A DNA stretch of 64,000 bases from Anisakis pegreffii (Eukaryota; Nematoda; Chromadorea; Rhabditida; Anisakidae), in NCBI GenBank assembly GCA_035041965.1, contig JAPYMA010000207.1:62001-126000 (forward strand). Reading direction: 5' to 3'. Shown here piece by piece: positions 12,058-23,094 of this stretch. Within the stretch, counting starts at the first letter, position 1. Each line of letters starts with the position of its first letter. The notes beneath the pieces were generated by a model. It searched no databases. It worked only from the letters and a program-made list of their open reading frames with translations, and was not told the DNA's origin. The position numbers were made by a program, and so were the translations under genes.

Positions 12058-12191
12058 TTTCAATTTACACTTCCCAAATTTACCTCAAAATTTTCACGCA
12101 ACTAAGCAAAATATCATGATGGCGATGATTTCGAGAAACAAAACGTTTGTTGAGGATTCATGAATGTACGAAGATACATGCACCGATAACT

Positions 12192-13738
12192 GCAGATCAA
12201 ATGGAGGTTACTTGGATCATATGAGATTAACGCTTTCAATGGACAAATCTTATTGTTAGTAATGTTCCGAATGAACTGGTTTTTGGTGTTTCGAAAACAA
12301 CTGCATCTGCCCTTCTGAGGGTCTCTCCATGATTTCAGATTCAGTCTTTTGACCATTTTACATCTATCGACTGCTTTCTGCAATCTTTTGAAAGCTTTAG
12401 AATTTTGTTTGCTAACTTCGCAAAATAGTTCACGCAGAAAGAATGTTTTTATTTCAATACAGTCAGTTGCTTGAAACGGAGCGAGCGATACGAAAAGATC
12501 ATGAAAAATGACGACTATGCCTAATCAGAAATCATTTCAGCTCTCATTATTTCGATCATTTCATTACTTTGATCTATGACAGAACTATATGCGATCTCAG
12601 CTAAACTCTTATCAAGAAATCTGATACAACTTCTTGCCTAATGAACCACTTGTCAATTGTGTTGAACATAGCAGTTTTCCTTAACGAATCCCAATCAAAG
12701 ACCTCAATGCTGCTGGTAATGATTTGTGAATAATCGTAACAAAGAACGGGCATTAAACCGGCGATTTTATTCGTTGATATCCATTACAAATGAGGGTAAT
12801 TATGAGTAACACATCAATAATCACTTCAAATAAAGTCCTAACACAACTAAATAGTGTTAATCATATGCGTATCCGTTACAATACATCAAGAAACGAAACT
12901 GGAGGGTATTACATGTGAAGTATTTGAGTTAGTCTTTCTGAACGCAACAATTTCATGCATTGATGAATATTCATATGAAGGAATATTATTGCTAGCAACG
13001 GATTTTCTAAACAATGATGAATATATAAGACTATATGAATTACATTAATAACAAATAAGTTCTAACCAATTAAGAACTAACTGTATTACTGAGATAAGAT
13101 AAAGTTAAGTAAATTAGTAATCAACATGAACATTTCAGTTTATACACATTTGATCATCTATATGAGGCTAATTGTAAATGAGACATAAATGTACGTCACT
13201 CATTTACCATAGGCTACCAGCTGAGTTTGTACAATACAATATAACGTTTGGTTCAATCAATTCTTCAAATGTACACACGTCTATAAATCGAGAAATATGA
13301 TTTAAAAATGTATTCGAATGACACAAAATGACATGAATAAATCAACTTCGTCGTGTTCTATTTTTTCGTACACACTTCGAAAGATATCATTTTCTCAGCA
13401 ATTAACATCTCTTTTCCGTACTCTCCAACGAAACATTGAATTTCAATGGAAGCAGCAAACTGAAATTATCACATACATACAGAGACAGGCAGCAATCCAC
13501 GCCATATCGTTTTAGCCATGAAATTGATCTCAAACTGAATTCACACAATAAATGTTTCGGAACTGCGAAACATGGCAAAGTGTTCATGTCATAAAATATG
13601 TACGAATATATTAGAATACACAAAAAAAGAAATCACAATTCAACAAAAACAATATACATCCCAAAAAATAAGTAATACACCAAAGTTTTCATCTAGTTTC
13701 ACTACACGACTCATACCAACTTAGAAATATAAATCATT
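12192..13738. other. Intergenic, no supported gene
   Basis: This is AT-rich sequence between the protease tandem and the 3' end of FBXO9. Short open frames on both strands show no splice-site support, no motif and no coding-like composition. The right end is presumably FBXO9 3' UTR. Confidence 0.6.
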
Positions 13739-16700
13739 TTACATCAGCTGCTCATCCCAGCCATCTGGCTGGGCGAAACTTTTGACTCGACTAAAGAGAA
13801 GTGGTGGAAATAGTTGATGATCAGCAACATCCAACGAACTCTCTGAGATCTGACCATTCAGGTAACGGAATGAACATTCATATTTCTCCCACTGTAGAAC
13901 ACAATGCGCTGAACGCCGCTTACCGTCGCCAAATCTCAACTCCAGATTGAACTCTTGAACGGATACCTGCAATTGAATGAAACTCATTCACTTTGCTGAC
14001 TGAACGATATTCTCACGCATACAATAATCAATTTGTTATTTTGCTATACACTGACGATGCGGAATAAAATGCGTTAGATGATGTGAAAATTTCGTTTACC
14101 TTATATTACTGCATCATATCTATTGGCTATCATTCACTGAAGATTCTAAAAAATATGAATTAAATTAGGAAATGCAGAATAGATAATCTCCAACTCACCT
14201 CATGCGGTATGTAAGCTTGACGGATTCGTTGGATACGACGTGGTCGTTGTTCAGATTTTTCACAGCGACGAACAAACTGAAAACAAAAACTAATTTGCAA
14301 CCCCAGACGTGACAAAACGTTGCAAATCTTCAACGACTATCACACAATTTCAGCAGCATCCATTAAAACTCCGAGATGCCTTCACATTCCTCACATCGGC
14401 ACCCACTAAATCATAAGAAAGCACAGATTCTATGTGTGCAACTTGCAATGTACAAAACAAACCTGTGCGGCTATCATGTCTTGCCCGACCAATCGATATC
14501 GTCCAAATATTACTCCGCTCAACCGTGTTGATTTCGATTTCAGTTGACTGACAATCTGTGCTGGCTTCTCGGACGATGTCACCATTAGCACGGTGCCTGG
14601 AAATGTTGAAAAAAATGAATAGCACTACGGATCCAATATTCAAAAACTGAAATCACTCAAAAACAAATGATTTCCATCATCATTTGTGAACGTTCAGTTC
14701 ACGAACATGACAATTTCAACGCAAAATCGTCGCACACAGAACAGAAACAGCGAAATGTAACGTACCATCGGCGAAGAACTTCATGAAGCGATAATATGCG
14801 ACAATATGCCATGGTCTATAGAATTTATCCTGAAAAATGAAGAGAATGTACCAAGTAAATTTCAAACCTTCACCACTCCTCTCCAGAACAATGACACAAA
14901 AAAATCTCTGAACGCAAAAAAAGTAGAATGACAGGCAATAAGAATGCCTACTTGGAAAGACGCTTCTCCATGTCTGATGTAAGTGCATTTGCCGATATAA
15001 ACACCGTGAAAGTAGACGTGTGGCTGTGAGATGAACATTTGACGCCAACAACCGAACAGTTCCGATTCAGTCAAATACGACGTCAAACGATGCTCTCCAA
15101 ACACTCGCAAACAGATCAGTCGCCATAGCTCTTCATCCCTTCAACAATTAAAATCATCCACTTGATTTTAAAACTTAAGAATCTCAACCTTCAATCTTAC
15201 CCATTAAATTATAACATCTTCTGGTTTCTTAAACACTTTTTCAACGCTCCAACCAGTATTCTCCATTTAAACAAAACCAATTCAAAATCAAACAAAGCTA
15301 CCTCGAAAGAAGATAGAAGGCGGCAGACGTCATCGATAACATTTCAATGCAACGAACGTCTAGTTCACTGCCGATAACGTACTTCATGACGGTCAACAAC
15401 AGCTCGGATGGTAGCAAAGCGAATGGACAAACAGTACCTGTAAATCAATTCTATGCTGAACGTCAAAATATGGATGGCAATGTGCTTCTTTGTTGAACAT
15501 TATTGTTTAGTGAAGAACGCAAAACGCAACAATGATTTCATTGGAGAAACAATAACAGATATCCGCAGAAATCGTCGTAGAACACTTCGGTTATATTCGA
15601 ATTTGAAGTTCCAATTGAAAAAATCTCGGTACCAAAACCTTTCCTGATCTCCGATTCAAATTTCTGGTATGACCATTCAACTTTTAGCAACTTTCATTAA
15701 CACTAAACCTAACGGATCGTGCATTTCCTCAACGGAGCAACCCAAAATTGAACAAAACAAAATATTCTACCGCTTATATCCGCTTCAATCATGGTGCCTC
15801 TGTCAGCAATTCGCTTCTTGAGGGTACCCTCAAGGTCTGCGTCTTCTTCATCGCTCTCCCGATCTTCACTGTTCAAAGCGGCTGATCGTGAACGGGAGCG
15901 AACACGACCCGGGACAGTGCTGCCTCCTCTCGCATCAGGACTATTCTAAAGCTCAGAACACCTCTTAAACTCATATTCAGTTCCTCCAAAGTTCAGATAC
16001 ATAGATCACTGTTAACGTTTTCTAAAGGCATAGATCGATGTGTCCATTCAGAATCACGCTTCGTGACTTTATTCATACTCTGAGCTTACATCAACAGACG
16101 ATCTCCAAATTACGTAAATATCAACCAACAGCCATTCATTTCTGCAATGGCATGAAATTCCTAGTAATCTAAACTTTAGTTTTCATTCCTGAACAATTCC
16201 TGCAATGGGAAAATTAAGACATCATAAATATGGAATCAAAAATACCGTGTTGCTTGTGCGTGAATGACGATTTTTGAAGATTTGAAATTCAATATCTGGT
16301 ACCAGTCTGACCGCAGCCATGTAACGATGCACAGCATCACTAACCTCACCACGTCGTTCCAGTTCAGCGCCCTCCAGGAATAGCGTTGAAGCCTAAAGAA
16401 ATTCATTCTCACTGAATATCTTCCAAAAGCCAAACAGATAAATTTTCCGCTATTGGACATTCTATTGAATGTATACATTGAGAAAGGAAAAAAAGAAAAT
16501 TTTCACAATTCTGAAGCAATATTCATAAGTGCCACTTCATTTCCATTTGAAAAATTGAGTATCATACTCTACAAAGGTTTCATTCAGAAATTATATCGTT
16601 CAGTTTTGTGACAGAAAGACTACGTATGGATGGAATTTATACCTTCTCATATTTAACGACTTCCGAAAGTGTTTTAGTGTGTTTTTGGGATGGAAGACTG

Positions 16701-17346
16701 CTCGATTGAGGTGATTCTTTTGGCTTCACCAACTTATTTTTTGAGGTCAGCTCTACTTTCCATTCATGTCTAGAACGGTTTAGCAATCATTTTCAAACAG
16801 AAATTTTTTAAATGAGAAATATGCATTATTTGATATATATCACAAATCATCACCAAGAAATAAGTGGACTCAGCTCAACAAACGAAAAAAATCAACTGAT
16901 CCAATGTCAAAAATTTACTGATACAAATAAAAGATGTTTGAAAACTAGTTGACTACCTGAACGACTCGAGTGTAGTCTCTGGATCTGGCAGTTGTTGGGA
17001 TGGAACATTATTCTCTGCTACTGCAAGGTTGCTATTATCTACTTGGTCATCTGACTGTTTTGATTCGTCTTCAAACAATGGAATTAATTTGTTCTGAAAC
17101 AAACGATTTGTCAACCTAAATTCTGACAGCAACTTGACATGCTCATTGGAGAACTGCACATGAACGCGTGATTTAGAACCTCAACTAGAAATCGAAAACA
17201 GATCCTAGGAATCGAATCAGAAAGAAATGAATGAATAAGTGAAATGAAAAGATTACTGATGACTCTGCATCTTCGCCATCCTCCTCCTCAGATTCCTCTT
17301 CTTCCTTCAAAATCTTTAGACGGTGTAGTCTCCTTTCCAGCGGCAT
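13739..17346 (-). CDS. FBXO9: F-box only protein 9 homologue (500 aa, 11 exons)
   Basis: Model: complement(join(13739..13966, 14199..14276, 14463..14596, 14766..14829, 14952..15138, 15302..15437, 15771..15945, 16246..16392, 16643..16769, 16957..17093, 17257..17346)), 1,503 nt. FBXO9 is the substrate receptor of an SCF ubiquitin ligase linked to TEL2/TTI1 turnover in mammals (family knowledge). Seen in order: acidic N-terminus (EEEESEEEDGEDAESS); ESFRHEWKVEL; TPR-like segment (residues ~119-158) ending VPDIEFQIFK; F-box (~233-273) with LLPSELLLTVMKYV; DEELWRLICLRVFG; then the conserved domain with VYFHGVYIGKCTYIRHGE, FYRPWHIVAYYRFMKFF and GRYRLVGQDM; and a LLFSRVKSF ending. Human FBXO9 is about 447 aa. 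The start is the first ATG after a CATTGCAG acceptor. Confidence 0.92.
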
Positions 17347-17559
17347 AAGACAAAAACAAACTGCAATGCGATCGATGAAGATATAAACGTACACAAAACA
17401 ACAAATCCATGGAAACACAAATCAATTTGCATAACAGAGTCGTTTGTGTTACTGACGTTTAAGTAAAAGCAAATTTGATTTCCCGCAGAGAATGGGAAAT
17501 CTTGACCGAAACGGAGTTTTTTGATGCATCAATAAACTGGAATCCGCTCAAACAATTAT

Positions 17560-17931
17560 TTAACAAGCAAAAGCATTAATTGATTTCAACTGCTTCTTAC
17601 ATAACCGCGAAGCAGCTGTAGTCTTTAGATCGTTGACAAATTGTGAAAAATTCAATGAATTCAACCGAATCTCTTGGATGCGGAAGTTGAATATAATATC
17701 TGAGAATTGCTACTGACCAGTGAGTGATAAAATCTGACCACTCAACTCAGAGCGGCTAAGGAAAAAAGCAATGTGAATGTGATGTGATCTCTGATATCCA
17801 TCCAACTCATCTCTAATATCAACAAGCAACGCATGCAAATGTAAAGTTCGACTGCCGCATTGATCGTTATAAATTTACTTATGCCTCAGATCGTAGCTCT
17901 TTCCCGATTCAGTCAGACGGATCCGAGCCAT
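17560..17931 (-). CDS. Predicted small gene upstream of FBXO9 (76 aa, 3 exons)
   Basis: Model: complement(join(17560..17699, 17718..17755, 17879..17931)), 231 nt, in frame. The ATG directly follows CTTTCCAG, which fits a trans-splice site. The protein begins MARIRLTESGKSYDLR and contains SGQILSLTDIIFNF and IQEIRLNSLNFSQF, with spacing of Leu/Ile like a degenerate leucine-rich repeat. A strong donor (TTAT|GTAAGA) near the end could extend it, and its phase would even fit splicing into the FBXO9 first exon, so a longer FBXO9 N-terminus is an alternative. It lies 213 bp upstream of FBXO9 on the same strand, as in nematode operons. The 17-nt second intron is too short to be spliced normally, so the exon 2/3 join is doubtful. 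Family not recognised. Confidence 0.35.
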
Positions 17932-19140
17932 CTGGAAAGACGTGAAACGTGCATTTTGTGCACATACAACTATACACAGACATTATTTCGAGCTCCAGCT
18001 CTTACGACCCATCTCTTTAGAATTTGTTAGGAGTATAGGATAGGTCTGCTTGTCATCTCTTAGAATTAATTACCTGCATCTCATCTTACAATTAGAATTA
18101 ATTATCTAATTTCCTTCGTTAAGTTGCTTCACTTTGCGGAATGCAGAATTTGAACAGAATTCATACAAGCATATAAAAGATTCAGATGCCACAGAGCGCA
18201 GGTGACATTACATACGTGAAATGGCATTGGAATTGAGAGAGAGCACTGGTCAGACAGACATACGAGAGTTCATCTCTTTGGCATTTAGCCTACAAGCGAC
18301 ATTTTACGTGTGCGATAAAAGTTTTTAATCCGCGATATCGCCCTTTTTATGAAGATACTTGCGATTATCGCTGATATCTCTGAGATATTCGAATAATCAA
18401 TTGTGCAATACTCCTCTGTTATGATTACAGTGGTTACAATTCATTATTATAGCGAATTTGGCATCCTTCAAAGTCAAAATGGCAACTGTTATCGCGATTT
18501 TCCATTCCGTTTTTCAATTGCACTTAAATTTTCGTCGAATTTCTTCAGAATTTCTTCGAAACCAATAGATTTTTGGAATCATTGAACTGTTTTGCAATCA
18601 GTAAATTGTTGAGATTGTTATGAATTTGAGATGTCGTTGTGATGAATGCGAGTTGATCGTGATTTCGCACATTTCATGCACGATTAAGAAACAGCAATAG
18701 AGCAAATTGTTACGTGATCATCGACATTATCACATGCTGCATTTTATAACGGAAAAAATCATTGTTAGGGATATCCTTATACGTTACGAGATAATTTTTA
18801 CTTACTATATCATGAGCAATGTCTTGAGTGCTTACAGCAACTGTAAAGATTATCCAAGCTATTGTGTATTAACACAATGAATCGCTATTTCCTTTGGAAA
18901 GGTGACACGAAAACGATTTCGTTTGTTATCGATAACACGAGACTTATTCCATCACGCTACTATAATTCAGGCCAACGTCGCGGGTCAAATCGAAATACGG
19001 ACTCTGCATAAAGGAGACGATTGAAAGGAAGACGGACGATATCAACGATGGAGCGGAATCAACATCAACGTCGGCAAATCGGCTGTCAACAGATGTCACA
19101 GACAGAAAGCTAAGTTTTTTCTCTCGATTTTTCAATCTTC
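17932..19140. other. Intergenic, no supported gene
   Basis: No conserved frame, RNA gene or clear repeat is visible. A 49-codon open frame on the plus strand at 17881-18030 overlaps the predicted small minus-strand gene and is probably its shadow. Confidence 0.5.
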
Positions 19141-19397
19141 ACTAGAGGGTTCGTAGTGGACGGGGGTAGTGAGCTTCTGTTCAGGGCGGGTAAGTGAGGG
19201 AGGAAGGGAATTTCTGGCCCGGGGATTTCGTTACAGTGGTGGTCTGTTGCTTTGTAGTTAAGTATTTGCTCCTTCCCGCCACTACCTGGTAAAGCACGAC
19301 TGGGGTATTTTGTGGTGGCTTAGTTTAGGTATTAGGTTCGAGCATTGATCTGGTAGAAGGGCCTTTGTTAGTATATCACCCTTCTGGTGTTACGTGA

Positions 19398-19526
19398 AAC
19401 AAAACGTCTCAACTTTTTTCGCCCGCACCCATAAATACGAATCAGATTCAATAATAATTTAATGAACGTAAAGAATATTTTAAAATTTTTTGAGGGGTGC
19501 GGGCGAAAAAAGTTGAGAACCAGTGC
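19398..19526. mobile_element. Small MITE nested in the long-TIR element
   Basis: It has 23-bp perfect inverted arms at 19408-19430 and 19495-19517 (CTCAACTTTTTTCGCCCGCA... and its complement), separated by 64 bp. The right outer end reads GTTGAGAACCAGTG, close to hAT-type CAGTGGTTCTCAAC ends; the left outer end has decayed. Confidence 0.6.
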
Positions 19527-19915
19527 GGTAAGTTGAAGCTGGCGTTGCTGGTAAGAGGAAAATTGTAACTACAATAAGAAAATATCAAATAAATTTGATT
19601 TTATGAAACATTATTCGATATGATTTGACGAGGAATTATGTATAATTTACCAACACCGTGAAATGATAAGATGTGAAATCTTACATTAAAAATCGGATAA
19701 TTTCATGGCAGATAACCAATAGAAAATTATACCTTTGGGTATACTTCATCACAAATATGGTTGATAAAAGCCTTAAAAAGCGCCAGTTCTCTAAAAAATG
19801 AAAAAAAAACAAGAAAAAATGAAAAAGCATTCAAGAAAATGTAGGGGTGGATTAAATGTATACAAGTTTTTTTGTATATCATATCGACTCTTTGAGATCT
19901 GCTCATAAAAGTTTT

Positions 19916-20116
19916 TCAAGCAAACCATTTTGGCCATGTTTCGAGCATTCGAGCCCATTTTAAATGTTCATTGCTGGACATACGGGCACATTTCATTGTT
20001 ATAAAGGAGTCATAGGGCGATTCGCATGCCAGCTCCTGCGCCGGGAATGAGAATTGTTTGAAAGATTCAAACAATTGGTTGCTTGAAATTAGGGTAAGGC
20101 GATGTGTAACTGGCAT
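19916..20116 (-). CDS. ORF inside the long-TIR element (66 aa), unknown
   Basis: It opens with MPVTHRLTLISSNQLF and ends LETWPKWFA. Codon choice looks coding-like. It faces a plus-strand frame only 8 bp away. It may be a remnant of an element-encoded protein or a captured exon; nothing in it is recognised. Confidence 0.3.
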   Translation of the reverse strand: MPVTHRLTLISSNQLFESFKQFSFPAQELACESPYDSFITMKCARMSSNEHLKWARMLETWPKWFA

Positions 20117-20124
20117 TTTGATAG

Positions 20125-20340
20125 CCAGATATTACAGATGATCGCATCCGGAATTCGGCTAAAGAATTCCGTGGACTCCACTCAGTGGATTTAGGTGAGC
20201 GAACTCATCGGCGCCTTTCTGCCTATGAGAAACAGTCATTATATAGTTACTGTTATCATATGGCAAAAGCCGAACTTGGCCATTATAGAATGCTTGAAAA
20301 ATTTGAAAGAGATAATTTCAAAGAGCTAGTTGGGAAATGA
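20125..20340 (+). CDS. ATG-less open frame inside the long-TIR element (71 codons), possible terminal exon
   Basis: Open from just after an in-frame TAG at 20122-20124 to the TGA at 20338-20340. It contains HSVDLGERTHRRLSAYEK and HYRMLEKFERDNFKELVGK, a charged, helix-prone sequence with coding-like codon use. A TTTTGATAG|CC acceptor could start it. No upstream exon was identified. Partial or relic; family unknown. Confidence 0.35.
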   Translation, partial: PDITDDRIRNSAKEFRGLHSVDLGERTHRRLSAYEKQSLYSYCYHMAKAELGHYRMLEKFERDNFKELVGK

Positions 20341-21282
20341 TTTTTAAAATAATTTATTTTCGAACACCTTAACAAAGTTCGCCGATAATCAGAAGAATTA
20401 TTAATGAAATGGAAAATTGTTTAGAGAACTGGCCTTTTACAAAATCCATCTGATCGCTGTCCTCTAAAAAATTAATTTGTTCATCCACATTGAGATCTCT
20501 TTGGGCCCCTTGGTGATGGGATTTCACATTTGCAAACATAAATTATGATTTAAAAAACGTTTAATAGTATTGTAACAAACCAGCAACGCCAGCTTCATAC
20601 TAACTCTACGAAGATTGTTGGTAAGAAAAAGAGTTAAACAGGCATAAGAGTGGATTAACACCAGAAGGGTGATTGTGTGTTGAAAGGTCCTTCTATCAGG
20701 TCAATGTTCCTTCCTAGTACTTACACTAGGTGGCCACAAGGTACCCCAGCTCAGCTTACAGGGAGTGGGGCTGGTGCGGAGGTCTTATTTGTTATTTCTT
20801 ATTGTTATATTATGGTATCCACCACTTCCCAATCCAGGGGGACAAAATTCACTTAACTCCTCTGGACAGAAGCTCAAATGGGTAACATTAGCTCACGGGT
20901 GACTGAGTTTAGAGGGAATAACGGGGATAAGTTTAGCGGACTGGGTGGGATTTAGCCTGAGATAGCTTAGTGTAGCTTAGCTCGCATAACATGAATACTA
21001 AATATAGATCCAGTTGATACTGCAGAATAAATTTTCAGGTGATAAATAGTTCAAAAACTGGATGACGGTGCAAACTGGACGACGCGAGCATGATGGTGCA
21101 CAATGAATGCAACACGGTAAATGAACGAGGATGGGGAAAGAAGACTTCCGGAATTTTGTGATGACATGTTGTGATATTATTTAATTTAACGACATGTTTG
21201 TGACAGTATTTTCGTGAAACCCTCATTACTCTCTGCGAAGAGTGTGAGGGGTGAATAAAGATTAACGTGTTGTTAAATTCTG

Positions 21283-21310
21283 ACGAAAGAGCTCTTTATA
21301 GCTCTTTCGT
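21283..21310. repeat. Perfect 11-bp hairpin
   Basis: ACGAAAGAGCT (21283-21293) and AGCTCTTTCGT (21300-21310) are exact complements around a 6-nt loop. Confidence 0.8.
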
Positions 21311-21361
21311 GTGATGCCTTTCGATTGGGACAGAGCTAGGTGAGGTGCCCTTTTCTGTGTT

Positions 21362-21450
21362 TGAGGATTTTGGTAAGGTTCTAAATAACTGAAAAATTTT
21401 GTGCTTGAGGTTTGAAGACTTTGGTAGGGTTCTGAATAGTTAAAATTCTC
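21362..21450. repeat. Imperfect ~44-bp direct repeat
   Basis: Two units share TTTGGTA(A/G)GGTTCT(A/G)AATA. They give a repeated pattern in the minus-strand open frame 21262-21537, which is therefore unlikely to be a gene. Confidence 0.6.
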
Positions 21451-21560
21451 TTCAACATGTACGCACCTCACCACTCTGGCATCGGTAGCAATCTGCCAGC
21501 TGCTCCACTTTGTGGTGTCAGTCGTCGGCATTTGCAAGCCGAACCCAATCGAGAGGTATC

Positions 21561-21619
21561 AAGGCCAACTGTTTCGCGAAACGGAGATCGGGACCCGTCT
21601 AGCGAAACAGTTCGGCCTT
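21561..21619. repeat. Hairpin with ~16-bp arms
   Basis: AAGGCCAACTGTTTCGC (21561-21577) pairs with GCGAAACAGTTCGGCCTT (21602-21619), with one bulge. Local GC content is well above that of the flanks. Confidence 0.65.
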
Positions 21620-21888
21620 TTTTCCCCCCGTCTGAAAATGAAAATGAGAGGTGTCCGTGACGCTCGCTGCCGCAAAATTTGAAAATCGCGCCTTTTTTGA
21701 GTACACCAGAAAAGTTAAGAGGTTCACATTGCGAACCGAACTTTGTCGATGCTTACTGCACAGGATGCGTTTTCCTCCTCTGAACAGTTCATTGGCTTCG
21801 TTTTTCTTGTCGAAAGTTGATAATTCAAATATCTCATCTTGCTACATCACAACTATTGATGTTTGTGCGAGTTCTGCTCAATGCTAAA

Positions 21889-22040
21889 GGGAACTATGCT
21901 AGCTCTCCTTTGCATTGAAGAGAACTATGCTAGCTCTCTTTTGCATTGAAGAGAACTATGCTAGTTCTCCTTTGCGTTGAAGAGAACTGTGCGAGTTCTC
22001 TTCAATTATAATGGGAACTATGCAAGTTCTCTTTATATTG
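21889..22040. repeat. 31-bp minisatellite, about five units
   Basis: The unit is close to GAACTATGCTAGCTCTCTTT followed by TGCATTGAAGA. It recurs with small changes from 21889 to 22040, with a degenerate unit just upstream (~21861). Each unit contains a near-palindromic GAACT..AGTTC. Confidence 0.8.
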
Positions 22041-23094
22041 CTAACCTATATTGCTAATCTGTTGTATGCATTGATGTAAATGCAAATGCTGTAGCGATTA
22101 TTGAGTCGTGAGGTAATTTTAAGTAATTGTAAATGATATTTCAGTCATTTGAATGATTTAATAACAATATTAATAGTTTGATTGAAAGTAGATTATTCAC
22201 GAGAAGAGCCATTGAGTATCATATGGCAACCTATCGCTCAGAACATCAGTTAGAAAATGATCAAAGGGATAGTTTGATAAGGTAAAAGTGATTGGCATTC
22301 CGAGCTTCAAAGAATTAAGAGTAATAAGCCGGTACAGCTGATGATTAGAAATAAATCAGTACACAGGGAAGTTCTACCATGAATAAGTGGAGTTGGAATG
22401 AGCAATTTATGATAACTTCTTATTTTTCATTGATTTACTGTTAGCATAATAATTTCTTTCGTAATGCTTGCTGCTGTATGTGGTTTAATTACCGAAGTTT
22501 GAGGTAATTTTGTGAATGAAGACTGAATCGACAGTACATAACCTTTACAAATACACTGTAAGCTGGTTACCTTTAGTTAATAGTGGCATGATGGCACAGG
22601 CTGGAATGTGATTTTAATGTGTGTTGAAACTCGTGAAACTCAATTTTTCATACTCCTTTTATGTCTTTACTCTATTGACGAAACTATCATCAACATGAAA
22701 CAACAACAACAATAATAATAACAACAATAATAACATTGAAAACAACTATGAACAAACATTTAACAAACGACTTTCACGAAAAACATCTTGATGGAGGCCG
22801 TGAGTTCCTATTTCAACTCCAGATCAAGGCAGCTAAATCAGCTTATAATCAACTATATTTTGTAATTTATGGAGAGCCATAAAATATAAATTGCAGCTAG
22901 CCAGATCGATCGCTATAAGCGGGAGAACTGCCGAAAAGATGAGGTATGAGTGGGAGTGCAGAAATGAGGTTTTGGTGAATGTTTGGGCATCCTTCTGATA
23001 GCGCAAAATAAACAATAAACTTTGTTTAGAGAATCAATTTCTCAATTCAATCGATCACACAATTGCATTTCAAATGAACTCGAAGTTGACAAAT
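22041..23094. other. Intergenic, no supported gene
   Basis: AT-rich, with an (ACA/AAT)n-like low-complexity tract near 22,700-22,740. The right end is presumably the 3' UTR of the exosome gene. Confidence 0.6.

Larger units (their letters stand above)
9216..12191. repeat. Second unit of a ~3-kb tandem segmental duplication
   Basis: The block 3498-7380 plus 7895-7980 corresponds to 9216-12191. It includes the TM-ORF relic, all eight protease exons and the 5' flank with a conserved GATTCA(T/C)GA(A/G)TGTACGAAGA motif. Identity is high in exons and in several introns. Differences are the hAT insertion and the ~510-bp upstream segment, both present only in the first unit. Confidence 0.85.
19171..20875. 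mobile_element. Element with long (~220 bp) diverged terminal inverted repeats
   Basis: The left arm 19171-19392 and right arm 20656-20875 are inverted copies of each other: outer GAGCTTCTGT against ACAGAAGCTC, inner ATCACCCTTCTGGTGTTA against TAACACCAGAAGGGTGAT. Inside are further inverted pairs: 19535-19551 with 20580-20596 (17 bp perfect) and 19782-19792 with 20423-20433. The left half is interrupted by a small MITE. Arms look roughly 70% alike by eye. No target duplication could be defined. The class (foldback or other TIR transposon) is not resolved. Confidence 0.65.

Noticed and set aside
12854..13048. Open frame of 64 codons
   Set aside because: AT-driven composition and no recognisable features.
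21651..21887. 78-codon open frame
   Set aside because: It overlaps hairpin and minisatellite sequence and has no supporting signals.
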